A stretch of 64,000 nucleotides of DNA from Straminergon stramineum (GCA_963920665.1 OY987271.1:4094501-4158500); one strand, 5' to 3'. Counted from the first letter of the stretch, positions 34,770 through 47,703 are shown. Translations and numbers: made by a program. The notes: a model not told the origin generated them from the letters alone.

Positions 34770-35249
34770 TCCTTCAAGGAGTCGACAGCCAATGGAAGGA
34801 TGACGAAGGTTTTTAAGAGCATAATGACTGTAACTCATGACTATATGTGTTTTCATAAGCTATACACATGACTAAATGTCACTTGATGCTTTATAATTAT
34901 TGTTTTAAATCAATTCATGCAAAGAACTTAGAAGACCTAAACTTGCAAAAATGAAGATCTTGTATCTGAATTTTTCATATGACATAATTTATTGTGCTTC
35001 AAAAGCTCAAGATCTACACTTCTTTTGAAGCTCTCTTTAAGTGTTAATCTTAAAATGATGGGGACTATCATTGAGTAGTCTACCAAACACAATCCAATTA
35101 TTGTATAGAAGTAGAAACTACCCTGTGAAAGCCAAAATCCAACATGCCCTTGAAAGTGATGAGCCTTATAGAGGTCATGCACATGGGGGCACATTTTTTT
35201 TGTTTAATTTGTGATTCTCCCTAAGGCAGTCTACTCTAAAAGTGACCAT
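34770..35249. other. Intergenic with an unrecognised 85-residue minus-strand frame
   Basis: The frame at 34937-35194 has no recognisable domain and AT-rich codon use like its surroundings. It is probably chance. Nothing else recognised. Confidence 0.3.
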
Positions 35250-35835
35250 TTAACCCCTAAAAGACCGAGGCACATTTTGGGCAGAAGTTGTCAAAAACTA
35301 TCACTTTTTATGGCAGCAAGAAAAAAATGAAAAAGAAATTTGTTTTTTCAAAATTCAACTGTAAAAATTTGTACTAGACTTCTTTGGGAACATGTGGAAA
35401 ATGTTTTAGAAAATTTGACCACATAGATTGAAAGATTATAATGTTTGAAGTTAGGTGAAATTTTTTTTTCCAACCTTGCCCGACAAGGCCTTCAAAATTT
35501 AACTCCTTCTAGAATGAGTTTCTTACTCTAAACATGGTTATTTTTTTTAACATTTGCATCTTGTTTCATATAAGCTACACACCCGCCAAATTTCAAAATC
35601 ATAGGAAGAATTTTGCACATGTTGTCCAAAGCTACCCGAGCTACCCACAAAGTTAGGGCAGCATAACTTCTGAACTGGGAACCCAATTGGAAAAAGAATT
35701 AGATTTTCAAGAAGGGAGTACATAGTTACACATCATGTCCAAATTTCATGAACATCCAATCAAAAATGACTTTGTAGGAACCTACCCAAATTATTTTGTG
35801 TGTGTTGAACGAACACTTGGTCCTTTAGGGTTTAA
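35250..35835 (+). mobile_element. TTAA family B element B2
   Basis: 586 bp from TTAACCCCTAAAAGACCGAG to GGTCCTTTAGGGTTTAA. It aligns with B1 and B3 over the whole length, including the AGATTGAAAGATTATAATG core about 170 bp in. TTAA flanks only. Non-coding. Confidence 0.86.
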
Positions 35836-35925
35836 GCCTATCTAACTCATCCATTCTTCTAATAGATATTTCAAGGAACATGTTCATTAGTCCTAAATAG
35901 GGAACACATTTAGAACATGGTTGCT

Positions 35926-37712
35926 TTAACCCCTAAAAGCCCAAGGCCTTTTTTGGTTTAAGAACATCATTGCTTTTGAAGTATTATAGATCTAAATGTC
36001 ACTAAGGTATAGAAATTTCAATCGTACAATCTTGTAGTGCACGTGTTGGAGATGATGTGAATCAAATTTGGAGTCATTTGGCCATATAGATTGCAAGATT
36101 AGGATGTTTCAATGTTGAAAAGGGATGTTGAAATTTTCCCAGTGACACATTTGGAGGTGAAATTCGATTTCTAAACCTACTTAAATGAAAAAACTTTTGA
36201 TTGTGAAGTGATTCAAACCAACATATAAGCACATTGGTGAAAGAAAATATCATTTATTTCAATTGAATCATTGTTGTGTTTGCAAAATGGCTTTGAAATT
36301 ATGTCAAAAAATTGCAAAAAACCCCTCTAAAGTTGAACTCCGTTCTACTACAATGCTTCTTTGACACTCATAACTTCTTCGATTGATATGAAATTTTAAC
36401 CACACAAACTAGACTAGTATGCAGAATTTTTCTAAAAAATATTATTGGAAAAGGAAATTATACAAAGATGAAACAAGACGCTGAAGTTCATAGTGATCCA
36501 AAAATTTCAAGATTTGAAACTTCAAATTGCTCCCAAACATTCAAAACAACTTGGATTGACATGAACATTTCACCATAACAACTAGACTTCAACTGAAGGG
36601 GAAAGGACCCAACAAATTTTTATTGAAAACAAATATTGGATGAAGGAGACACAAGTCCCTTGAAGTTACAACCATCAAATTGTAGTTTGGTAAACTCAAA
36701 TTAAACTTGTCAACTTTGATTGGCTTCCCCCCAGAAAAGTACATCTTGAATTGATTTGAAAAATTTACCACACAAACTAGAAGAAAGAGTGCAAATTTAC
36801 CAACAAGTTTTTGTTGAATTTGGACATTGGATGCAAAAGTTAAACCACTTTGAATTGGACTTAAAACTAAGGTGAAGGCACCCATTACTAATCAACACAT
36901 ACCCCATCAACAATCAATAGGGTGTCTCAAATTCAAGAGGGGTTGGAACTCTTTTCTGTTTTTCAAAAAATGACACATGTCCCTCATCTTGCATACCATG
37001 GCATGTCTAGGTACCAAAGTGCCATGACACATGACGTTCACCTTGAGTGTCTCTAAGTGAGCGTTTTGGAAGACTCTAGACATTGGACATGGGTCCAAAC
37101 CAACTTTTGGCTTTCAAAGAGCTTCCTTGTAATTTCAATTCAAGTGATAAAATTACCAAAGTTTTTGCAATCTCCATCATTCTTGTCGTTGCACCTCTTA
37201 TAATATTTGCTTCACTCCTTGCACTACTCGAGATCATGTTTGAAATTCCTTAATTGATTGGTTACAGGTGCCTTTATCTTACGTGATGACACTTTTGGTC
37301 CCTTGAGGCGTTTTAGGTAGAAGCACCAATTGTCAACCACGCCCAATATCCAACCTATAGGGTGCACTATAATTTCCAACCTTAGGCTAAAATTCAAGAT
37401 TGGAATGAGTTTTTATGTCCTTTTCAAAGTTGGGACTGATAAGCCAATATGACACATGTCTTGAAGTAGTGAGCACAATTGAATGATTGGAATTGGAAGA
37501 CTCTAGACATTGGCTATTAGTGAAATGCACTTTTGGGCTCCCCAAATTCATAGTAATAATTTCAATTATGGGAATAAAATTCTGAAAATTTTGCTATCCC
37601 CATATTTCCTACCTCCCTAAATGGGAAAAATTTCCACCACCTCATACTCCACATGATCTGCTCCAAAATTGCTTAAATGATCAACTACTGGTGCTTCTCC
37701 CTTAGGGTTTAA
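35926..37712 (+). mobile_element. Probable large TTAA family E element E2
   Basis: The left end TTAACCCCTAAAAGCCCAAG matches E1 (TTAACCCCTAAATGCCCAAG at 46403), and the core AGATTGCAAGATTAGGATG lies about 160 bp in. A plausible but imperfect right end CCCTTAGGGTTTAA is at 37699-37712, giving 1,787 bp. The interior holds degenerate tandem units with ATTGATATGAAATTTTAACC, ACACAAACTAGA and GTTTTTGTTGAA at about 36380, 36555 and 36750, and a repeated GGAAGACTCTAGACATTGG (37067 and 37494). If the right end is wrong, only the left end is an element remnant. Confidence 0.5.
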
Positions 37713-37891
37713 GAGCAGACTACCTTACCGTTACTTACTGCGTCAGCCTAATGTAAGTTTGCATTGAGGATGCTCTTTATAGGTGTGGTTATAAATTAAT
37801 AACCTCCCAAGTTCGTTCATTCGTTTGTTCCTTCCTTCCATCCTTCATCATAAGTACCAGAAGTTAAGTTATGCCCACTCCGAAGCTCAGG

Positions 37892-38002
37892 GTATGTTAG
37901 CACTTGGTATTAAAGAGTGTTGTTACTGAGGGTCTTAGGAACGAATTTAGACCTGCTTTTGGACTGGATTCACGTTGCAAACACCACCAAGTGCGAACAA
38001 AC
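37892..38002. mobile_element. Family I short inverted-repeat element, copy 2
   Basis: The termini are GTATGTTAGCACTTGGTAT and, reverse complemented, GTTTGTTCGCACTTGGTGG; the interior AAAGAGTGTTGTTACT and GAATTTAGACCTG matches copy 1 at 14284. No target duplication was seen. The open frames across it follow from its low A/T interruption and are not genes. Confidence 0.72.
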
Positions 38003-39139
38003 CTCCCCCTCCCCAGAACTGTATCTGCTGTCCGATGCAGGTGCAGGGAGAGCACTGGACTGCAGAGCAGAGCTCGCTCAGCTTGACCGGACTGTAAGTA
38101 AGTTAAGTTCTACACAGTAAGTTGGGTTCATAACTAGTTATTCATTTCCCGAGTGACTGCCTGGGGCTTCTGATGGCGAGTGACACTGTCGATCTGTCTG
38201 TGGCTCTGTAAGTGCAGCCCCAAATCAAGCTGCCCTTCTTCTAGTGTAACTGAAGCCTCCATGTGACTCACTGATGACAGAGCTAGAGCAGCTCCCAGGA
38301 GTCCCAGGAGTCCCAGCGGCATATATTTGAATGTGTCTGTAACTTAACATTGCTCAGCTAGCTAGCTCCCTGGCAACCCACACCCCCGCCGGCCGGCCGG
38401 CCGGCCGGACGCACCTGAGACCTGCACAAGCTAGGAGGTTTGGCTGCTGCTGCTGCTCCTGCTGCTGCAACAATAATTAAAGCCCTCGCTCGCTCGCTCA
38501 CGTGAATGACATGACGGATCGGGAGGACCATTCAAGTGCATATTAGTAAGTTAACTTAAGTGAAGTTCAGCGAGCAAATGAAGTTCAATCAATCAAATGG
38601 CCGGATGGCTGAGTGGATGGCGCCCTGCCTGCTTGCACTTGCGTTTTGTCAGAAATGAACAAAGATGCATGCATGTAAGTTAACGACGTTCTGGAGGCGG
38701 GCACTAAGTTAGGTTAACTTGACTTATATCAAGGCTTGATGCAATGGACTGACTTGGGTTTGGGACGGAATAAATTCTCCAACTAATAAATTGCGTCTGT
38801 TTTTCTCAGTTAATTTGAACAATTCAAGGGTTTTGCATCAGATCGCGGATCGGAGTGATCGATCGATTGTCGCGTCATTAAAACACTCAATTGGGTGCAA
38901 TGGACTCATAAAGATGCGGAGGAGGAAGAGAGGATTGGAGAATGTTGACTTACAATACTCCTGAATTTTGGGTTGCTGTAAAGGAGTACTACTACTGTAT
39001 GAATTAGCTTAGAGTTTGATTTTGATCAAAAATTTTCATGTTATCATCATAGTGCTGTTTTTCTTTTGTGCATGTTAGGTTCACTTATGGTCACATTCAC
39101 AACAAAGAGGAAAATACAAAACTTGCAATTGAAGGGTCA
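38003..39139. other. Low-copy GC-richer island with simple repeats
   Basis: It includes a GGCC tandem run (38389-38408), GCTGCT trinucleotides (38441-38467) and TCGC repeats (38484-38498), with many AAGTTAAC-type words. No frame gives a recognisable protein. A promoter, a leader or a non-coding transcript could lie here; I cannot tell. Confidence 0.35.
38389..38408. repeat. (GGCC)n run of about 20 bp
   Basis: An uninterrupted GGCCGGCC string of about five units, striking in such AT-rich DNA and a dense cluster of CpG sites. Confidence 0.9.
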
Positions 39140-39480
39140 GTAACCCATAAAGTCCAAAGGCCTTTTTCTTTTTTACATGGTCAATTTCATTAAAATTGTG
39201 GTATTCTAGTAAATTGGTGGTCCATTTCACTACTTTGGCATGGTCTGATATCTAAACTTGTCCTAGATGTCTAAAATCTAGAAATGTCATAGATGTCCGA
39301 AATCTATAACTGTCTTAGATGCTCCTACATGGTCTGAAAAATGGCATTTGAATACCACTATTTTAATGTATTGAGCCATGCAAGTGAAAGAATGTTTTCT
39401 TCGGGAATCCAACCATATGATCACTTGCATTGAACTCATATGACAATAGGTAGCCAAAAAATTGTGAACTTTCATCTTAC
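39140..39480. mobile_element. TTAA family E-like left end interrupted by a family N element
   Basis: GTAACCCATAAAGTCCAAAGG at 39140 matches the E family left end (TTAACCCCTAAAAGCCCAAGG) with a mutated TTAA. The family N element N4 (39177-39380) follows closely, and beyond it the E/B-type core AAATTGAAAGATATAATAAT appears at about 39480. With N4 removed, the core would lie about 135 bp from the end, near its position in other copies. No right end was found. Confidence 0.5.
39177..39380. mobile_element. Family N inverted-repeat element N4
   Basis: 204 bp with arms CATGGTCAATTTCATTAAAA followed by T(G)TGGTATTC, and the reverse complement CATGGCTCAATACATTAAAA followed by TAGTGGTATTC. The interior repeats TAGATGTCTAAAATCTA-like units three times. 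It appears nested in a TTAA-element remnant. Confidence 0.7.
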
Positions 39481-42033
39481 AAATTGAAAGATATAATAAT
39501 TTGAAGTGAAAGAATTTTTTTTATTCTAGTCTTGAATTTTCAATTGACTTTGACCTCTGTTTGTGGAATGAGATTGCACCCTAGTGTTTGAATTTAAAAA
39601 TTTACCAAGCTCATCATCATGTTAGGCATATCTCCACCAATTTTCATAGGGAATAGAGATGTAGAAACATAACCAACAAGAACAACTAACCTCTGAGGCT
39701 ATGTTTCAAATGTTGTTCTACTTGTTGTAGTAATAAGGTACAAAATTTGTGTAGTTAATGGAAGTGAAATTAAAACAATACAATAAACATTTCCCCCAAA
39801 AAGAATGGAAAAATTAATTTATTAAGATAAATTATGCAAAAAATGAAAATTAATTTATTGAGATAATTCAATTACCTCTTGATGTGTGATAGCTTCTACA
39901 TTTATTTAAATGGATAATTGATAAGTTTAGGATTTAAAATGTAAACATATATTAAGTGCAAAATTGGAGGGCAATTGTTAGGTAGTGCAAAAGTTTGATG
40001 ATAGTGCAAGATCTTAAACTAAGTTGGATAATTTTGTATGAAATGAGATCTAATTTGTGAACCTTGGACAAGATTCAAAAAAAAGTTGGCTAAATGTTGG
40101 ATATAAATTGTTATATTTGTGTCCCTCTAAAATTCCCATTATTTTGGTACTATGAACTGCCATATTAGTGTGAATTAATGGTTTTCAATTCCAATCATTA
40201 GGCTTCCAAAAGCCATCAATAAATGTTATATTTATTCTTAAATAATGCTTTAAATAGCACGTATTATTTACTCTAAATATACTCAATGATTCACTATTTT
40301 GGAGTTAATATGATAGTCAATGAAATAAAAAATACTTTGTTATATAATAATTCACAAAAATGTAATAAAATATTGTAATCTAAATATTTTAAATAATATA
40401 AATTAAACAAATAGTACAAGTAGCTCAAGAATATACAAAAATACAACGAACATCACACAATAAATAAACAATGTTAGTATAACAAACACATTGAAGATTT
40501 TGCTTAAAAGTTTAAAATAATAAGCAATAAAGTTTGCAGTAGTAAATTAAGTTTGTTAGCTTCAAGTCATGACTCGATATAAAATTTGAAAAAATTAAGT
40601 TTTCTACAATAGCATGTAGATAATGACTTAAAAACAAGATTAAGCGTCAAAAATCTAATACATGAATTTTACCCGATGGTACATAATTCATGACCCCATT
40701 CCTTGAGGTTATGGTAGCCTTACATCCTTTAGATTAAAATTTCAAATTAAAGTTACGAAAATGACTTTGAAATGAATTGAAAATAAAATAAATATAAAGA
40801 CAACATTGGCTATACAATACATTACAATATATAAACAACCAAGATTTTAAGATCATATTTGACATGTAGTTTGCAGTTTGAGTTGTTCTCTAGGACAAAA
40901 ATTGTCACCCATTGTACTTGTGTACATTACATTTTGCAATTTTCAATTGCCAAGAATTTTGCGCCAAGAATCAAGACCATCTAAACAAGGGTAATATATG
41001 ATTTTAAAAAACACACTATTTTCAAGTCTACATATTCAAAAAATCATGAAAGGTCAATATACCTTCCTTATCAATATTTATATTCCATCAATTTGGGTTG
41101 AAGTATTAAACAAATCGTTCCTAGATCCAATTCAAAAAACATTTATTTAATGAGAAATCACCAACTGAAGCAACAAAATTGATACTATTTTCAAAGTAAT
41201 TATTGAAATCAAAATTGCATAATTTAGTTGGAGAAAGATGAAGAAGAATTGCCTCAAAAGCTCAAAGACAATTCAACGAGGATTTACTAAATGAGAAGTC
41301 ATCAACTACATTTATAAACCATTAATTGGACAATTCCATCAAAGCAACTGCTAAACTTAGAATTGCAAATTATAGAGTATGAAAAAGCATAGGACATTGT
41401 TTTTGCAACACTAGTGGAAATGGAGACGAGGTAGCCACAGCTAAATAATTAAACTTAGTGCAACTAGATACAAATTTAGATTTATGACTAGGTAAAAAGT
41501 TTGGAAGTTGATATTAGACCTATTTTTAAAAGATTTTTAGGCTAAGGCTAAAAGTGTCAAAATTAGTGTTACATATAATTCTTTTCATCCAACTTTTAGA
41601 CTTATAATGTCTAAGTTGGTGGTAGACTTATCTTTAATAAATTGTTAAGATTTTTTGGACTTAGAATTTGAGTTTGGAAAAGTGGGATGGGGGGGACAAC
41701 ATTTGGAGGTGTGTGTGTGGTCCCAAACATTCAAAGGGGGAAGGTTTGTGGAAGTGGTTCTTGTCACAACTTGCCCCAATTTGCCTTGTTGTTCCGTTCA
41801 AGAATTGGTTCAAAATAATTTTCAACGAGTTGAATTGTTCAAAAGGAGTGTAAACAAGATTGTAGATAGAAAATGGACTTTGTAATATTCTAAAAGAAGC
41901 TCATGGGAAATGTCTGACAAAGCTCCCCCCCTTCATTTTCTATTTTTAAAAACGAATCATCCAATGCCCATGGAAATTAGAAATCAAATGTTCCATCATT
42001 AGAAGCTAAGGCAGTGGAAGGCTTTCAAATAAG
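39481..42033. other. AT-rich intergenic sequence
   Basis: No gene or shared repeat recognised. Two overlapping frames at 41655-41885 sit in a short G-rich patch and resemble no protein family. Confidence 0.4.
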
Positions 42034-42263
42034 TTAACCCTTAAATGTAGACATGGATGTTTAGTGTTTGATGGATGATAGAGAATCCTTCTAGTAGGAG
42101 AGAAGTGCAACTATTAATCCTTGGAAATTCGTTGTGAAAAAGGGAGGTCTTCTACAATAGTTTGACTTCCAATGAGTATTTTTGGGGTTTTTAGAAGCGA
42201 TGATGTCACATGGTTACCAAAGGGATGATTTCCACAGTCACTTGTCTATTCTTTGAGGGTTAA
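42034..42263 (+). mobile_element. TTAA family C element C3
   Basis: 230 bp from TTAACCCTTAAATGTAGAC to CTTTGAGGGTTAA. It shares AGAGAATCCTTCTA, GAGAAGTGCAACTATT, AGGTCTTCTACA and GATGATGTCACA with C1 and C2. TTAA flanks only. Confidence 0.82.
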
Positions 42264-42404
42264 AGACAATGAACAACCCTACCCACCGTGCCCCTTGCTC
42301 TTCCTGTCTTGTTCTTAGTCTCATTGGTCACTTTGATCCCCCTACGCATTTTTTTATTTTGGGTTCCTCACCATTTGATTGGAGTCTTTTGGCTAAGTTA
42401 GTTC

Positions 42405-42717
42405 TAAGGTAGGAGTTCCATAAATGCCCAAGTCCTAAAAGCATCCTCTAATGTGGAGATAGATTTTGCTTTCTCATTGCGTTGTACAAATATTGTACAT
42501 TTCAAGAGGTGAATGCTTCTAGTGATCATTGTGTTTCAACTTCAAAAATTCATAACAATTCCTACAAGGCTCCAAAATTAAAACATGAAATGGCTTGGGT
42601 TAGATGCCAATTCCATTTGTCTTTAAAGGAAAATTTATTGAAAATATTTCAAGAAGTTTAACCTCCCAAAATTAATTTTCAACTTTTAAATGAGCGCTTT
42701 TTGGAACTCCTACCTTA
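42405..42717. mobile_element. Family F element F3
   Basis: 313 bp between TA-AGGTAGGAGTTCCATAAA and TTTGGAACTCCTACCT-TA, with intact TA at both ends. It matches F1 and F2. Immediately after it a short degraded piece (CTGAGAGTCCTA) runs to a solo TTAA-family right end, GGACTTTAGGGGTTAA, at 42809-42824. Confidence 0.8.
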
Positions 42718-42824
42718 CACTGAGAGTCCTATTTTTATGAAAATTTATGTCAAAAAGTGAGGTCAAATGAGTCTATATGTATTCCAACTGTCTTGTGTAG
42801 GGACTTTGGGACTTTAGGGGTTAA

Positions 42825-44925
42825 GGTTTCAAACTCAATTGATGTAAGGTATACCATCTTATTACATACCGTTGGCGTCGCAATAAATAAAGAAAAAAAA
42901 TTCACAAGTGGAGAAACAAAATGCAAAGGAATAGAAACTTGCATGGGATCATATTTTTTTCAGGCAAAGTATGAATTTGTGATGAATTTCCAAAATCCGC
43001 AGTGCCACTAGGTGACCCAAAACCAAAAACAAGTGCACCTACAATTGTTCATCTTACCAATCTAAAATGGCCACGATACTTTTTTTAAATTGTTGCAATC
43101 TTGAGGCCCTACATTCTTTGAATTCTTTGAAGGTTGTGCATCAAAAAACACATAATCCTATTGTGGTCACAAATTTACTTTTAAACCATCGATATCACAC
43201 TCAAAATATCAAATCCATTGGCCCAAATGGGGTGATGAGGTCAGTAGTAGAGTAACTATAAGTAGTTATATGGCTACAATAGGGTGGCATGCGAGAATTT
43301 CAAGTAGGGGTGATCTCCACTCAAATTTTCCACCCCTAAAGATCAACAAGATGACCTAATTAAGATCAAAGGATCAAAATAAGCTAACTCACCTCCATTT
43401 AAAAACACTCTACCATAGTGATAAAAAATGATTATTTTATTCTTCTTAAGGTTAAGATGTCTCCTTTAGATGTGAATGTTTCTTTTATTAGAAGATTCCT
43501 AGAAGGTATGTATTTTCATGACAGTCACCTAAAATGTATATCATGCATTCATTTCAAGTGGTGATTTTAGGTGCACATACCTTAAGATGGAGTATTGTGA
43601 TTAAAGGAAAGTATTGTGTTGTTGTTTTGGTTGCTTGATTTTAATAGGATTATGATGCCCTTCAAAGGGTCTGAATACTTTTTTTCAATGAATATTTCCA
43701 TAAAGGCCCTAGGACATTTATTAGTTTTAAAAAATTAGGTAGATTTCAACTCCTATGGAAATAATTTCTATTGGAGGACAAATGAATGTTTGGAAGGTTC
43801 CTATGTTGTAAAACTCTATTTTTTTCCAAGTATAAAATAAATTAGCTTTTGGAGAACATGATTCTTCTTTTGGTGGTATGATAGTTGGAAAATTTGAGAG
43901 TTGTTTCCCATTATTATACTAGAAATAAGAAGGCCAAATTCATATATCCTTACTAAAATGGATGCCGGAATATATGCCATACAATGAATTATTAATATTA
44001 CTTAAAATCATTTCAATCTTATTACATTTTAAAATGGAAATCATTATTTGGTGTAAGTGATCTAAATATCAATTGGATTTAAAAAATGTGACTGGTGGTT
44101 GAAAATGCAAAGGTAATAGATTTGGAAATTCATGACAAAACCATGTTCCTTTTATATTATCTCCAATTTAATACTCAAGGCAACACTTGTACTTGAAGTA
44201 AACACCTTTGTATTGTATAATCATGTCTTTTGAGAGATCTATGAATCCAAATCTTGATCCAAATATACTAAAAGAATAGTGTATGAAAATATAATGAATA
44301 ATGAATAAAATTTGACTCTTTAAGTCTTCTATGTTACATGTACTATTCACTTTGAACAGCTTGTTATACAATGGAAGTGCAAATAATAACTCCATTTGAA
44401 TTAAAAATCAATGAAATAAAAACAAGCATTGTGCATATGAGTCTTTGTACTAAAACCAAAACAAATAAATCCTCACAAAATTGCATCACATTACATTTGA
44501 CAAAAGTCATGGCTACTACTTTACTACCATTTGTGAGGGTCAGGTTCACTTGTTTCTATAATGAAGACTAAAAACTAATAGATGTCACTAGATGAAGATG
44601 AAAGAGAGGAATCCTTTGACTTGCCAACACCAATTGCCTTTTTAGCATTTTCTTTCTCTCCTTGTATATGTTTTGATACAATGCATCTCGTGAACCAAGT
44701 TTGTTTATACACAATTATTTTTAATGATTTTGCATAGTAAAGAACAACATATCAAACTAAAGAAGTTTTAAAGCAACAATTCAAGCCACTATTTACTACA
44801 TTGTGGAGATTCAAAAACAAGGTACATGCAAAATACTTGTCATTTATAGCATATTACCAAGAATTTTGATCCCATAGGTTTAAATACCATGGATTCTACC
44901 AAATAATACCAAGTTGACTTGTTTG
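42825..44925. other. AT-rich intergenic sequence
   Basis: The frames at 42757-43011 and 43067-43255 carry no recognisable domain, and the first begins inside a repeat end. No RNA gene or shared repeat recognised. Confidence 0.4.
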
Positions 44926-45712
44926 TTAACCTCTAAAGTTCTTTCATGTTTTGAGGACCCAAAATGCTTCAAGATACTTATCGCCAAAGCAAGGTCAAAT
45001 TCTTCATCAATATTTATATTTTAATAAACCAAATCATAGGATCCTTTGGTTAACTTGTTCATGTACATTGCCTAAATTTTTTAGAATGAATGTCCTCACC
45101 AATTGCAAGTTCAATGTGCCTAAACTTCTAAATGTAGGCTTTTCTAGTCCTTCTAAAAGGTGAAGTTTTGCCTTTCAAGATTTAAAAAAATAAACAAGTA
45201 TGTTCTATAACTTGCACATCTTGACAATATGTTGAAAAATGGATTGAAAACTAATCTGCTAATTACTTTTGGATGAATTTGAGAATTATTCATCCAAATG
45301 GTGACAATGTTCTAATAAAAAATTAATATCCTTTATCCTCTATCCTTAAATTTTCAAAATTGAGGACAAAAGACCACTTTATATGTCTTCTTTGCCTTCA
45401 TTGCTAGCAAAATAAAAATCCTTATAACTTTTACTTCATTATTCAAAATTGAATGGTTCAAATGAAAAATAATAATTAAAATTCTTCCTAGAATGTATTT
45501 TTTGTTACCTATTTGGACATTGAAATAAAAAAAACTTCTAACTTTTGCAATATTTATCAGAGTGACATAAAACAAAGCTCCACATGTAGATTATAATGAG
45601 TAGCATACATCCTAAAAAACTTTCATTCCAAAAATTATAAATTATGAAGTCAATAGAGCTGCCTTAATTCTCAAAAAGCCCAAAGTAGGCTCCTTGATCC
45701 TTTAGAGGTTAA
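44926..45712 (+). mobile_element. TTAA family A-like element A7, diverged and shorter
   Basis: 787 bp from TTAACCTCTAAAGTTC to GATCCTTTAGAGGTTAA. It keeps the A order in weakened form: ATGTTTTGAGGACCCAAAATGC near the left end, CCAAATGGTGACAATGTTCT, then CTTATAACTTTTACTTCATT and TTCAAAATTGAATGGTTCAA. It is clearly older than, or from a different subfamily than, A1-A6. TTAA flanks only. Confidence 0.72.
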
Positions 45713-46402
45713 AATCCTTGTGACACAATTTGTTAATTGATGCCTACAATGTCTATGATTTTATTTGTAAATGAAAAATATGTGATTGGAAAAATGAATT
45801 CGATTTCTTTTCAGTAGTACTTGAGCCTCAAATGTTGGATTTGGGCAATGTTTAGCTTTGGGTACCCAAAAATGTTGTCTCAAATACAATGTCAATCCAT
45901 TCCACTGTGTCAAATGACTTCATCTTTTAAATGTTATAAAATATTTTTTCACAAAATCTGGTTTTAGCTACCTACACTATAAATGTATCAAGAAAAAAAT
46001 TCATCGCAATCAAAGAATTTTAAGAATTACGAATGAATCTTTTAGTTCAAAGAATAAGTTATGTCCCATGTATCTAGAATCTTCAATAACAAGCATTTGG
46101 AATATCAAAGAATTTTATTTTCATTTTATTTTCAGATATGACTTACATTTAGTGGTCTTATACACTAAATAATTAATTTTATCAATAAATTTTTAATAAA
46201 TTGTGCACTATGATGCCTGCAAATCCCAAAATTTTGTGATTTTTCTCACCTCCAACTATCAACAGATCCAAAAATTTAAATTTTAAAGAAAAAAAATCAT
46301 GAGAAATATATATTTTGATCCTATTGAGGTGTAAGAATTTTTTAAAATTTTAGGGTCTTTTAAATTGATCAAAATGAACAAATAGGAAATTTTTTGGAGG
46401 TT
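45713..46402. other. AT-rich intergenic sequence
   Basis: Nothing recognised apart from low-complexity A/T tracts. Confidence 0.4.
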
Positions 46403-47046
46403 TTAACCCCTAAATGCCCAAGGCTTGTTTGGAGCTTCTTGAAATTTGCTCTAAATTGAACGAAAAGTCAACATTTTCATAAATTATACCAATTTCTTTT
46501 GAATTGTAACCATACAAATTCAAACTAGACATGTTAGAGACCAGAGAGGAAAAGAAAACATAACAATATCACTTATAGATGAAAGATTATAATGTTTGAT
46601 CATGAGGGCGTTAAAACTATGAAAAATTTTCAATTCTATTTTTGCTTGTCAACTCTAAAAAGTTGGTCACAAAAAAATATGAGGTTATAGGGCCTAGAAA
46701 TCACACACCCCAATCAATTTATAGTTCTCCAAAATCTATTCTATAATTTTTTTAAATGAATTTCTAATGTGATTTTTCCTCCAAGATCTAGTGTATTTGA
46801 GGCTCATTTCCAAGAGCCCTCAACACTAAAGGAAATCAAGATTGCAATGGGCATCCTTGCACAAAATCTTGAATAGGAAAATTGTAATCCTTCATTTTTA
46901 AGATTGGCTTTTTGATCCTAAAACTAGACTTCAAAAAGAGTTCTCCAAAAATATAAACTACTAATTATAGCAATTTGGTTGGATTTTACTTAACTTCAAA
47001 GTTTTCGAAACACCAAAATTTGGTGCCTTGGGCAATTAGGGGTTAA
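46403..47046 (+). mobile_element. TTAA family E element E1
   Basis: 644 bp from TTAACCCCTAAATGCCCAAGG to CCTTGGGCAATTAGGGGTTAA, a terminal inverted repeat of about 20 bp with TTAA at both ends. The core GATGAAAGATTATAATGTT is about 180 bp in, as in family B. Non-coding. Left-end relatives are at 35926 and 39140. Confidence 0.83.
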
Positions 47047-47703
47047 ACAAAAATCACCTAATTATTGTGTCCAAAAATTGATACCCAAAGCTAACCATTG
47101 CCCATTTATTCTTTTGTACCATGTGCAAGTTCATAATATTAATAAGTAATAGCCTCATTCAATATAAACTAAATTATATAACCCCAATTGTTTAGGATGT
47201 AGATTTGGATTATCTTCTATTCAATTATCAATAAACTTTATTTTTGTCCACTATCAAATCATTGGAATTGTCAATTGATTTAACGTGGTCTTCTCTTGGG
47301 GTTGAAGGTGAGGCATGGTTGAAGTTAACAATGGAAATTAAAAAATTATTGCACCTTGACTAAGCCTATCTTTAAGCCTAGAGCACTCATTAACTACAAG
47401 TTACAAATCTATAGGTCTCTAAAGTGACCAAAATTTAAGAATTTGATTAAAAAACAAGAGTCAATTTGTAGGTTCAAAATCCAAATTTAATATCAAAAAA
47501 ATCAATATTGACCACAAGAAAAGAACTTGGGCATAAAAAGACCATTATTATAAATTCCATCATTTCTAAATACACAAAATTAAAATATATACCCCATGCC
47601 ATTCTAGCATAGTCAAAGTCCAACTTCTTGGGCTCTGTCACCAAATTGCAAGCACTTAGAGAATCCAATCATCAATGACTTGGTTAGAGTATAAGGTAGT
47701 GAA
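47047..47703. other. AT-rich intergenic sequence
   Basis: No gene or shared repeat recognised; the overlapping minus-strand frames near 47474-47828 run into the inverted repeat and are not accepted. Confidence 0.4.

Noticed and set aside
38595..38680. GGATGGCTGAGTGG string resembling a tRNA-Leu/Ser D-arm
   Set aside because: No acceptor stem pairing, anticodon arm or T-loop (GGTTCGA) follows at the right distance.
42712..42824. A 113-bp TTAA element between F3 and the GGACTTTAGGGGTTAA end
   Set aside because: The left end would overlap the TA end of F3 and matches poorly; only the right end is secure.
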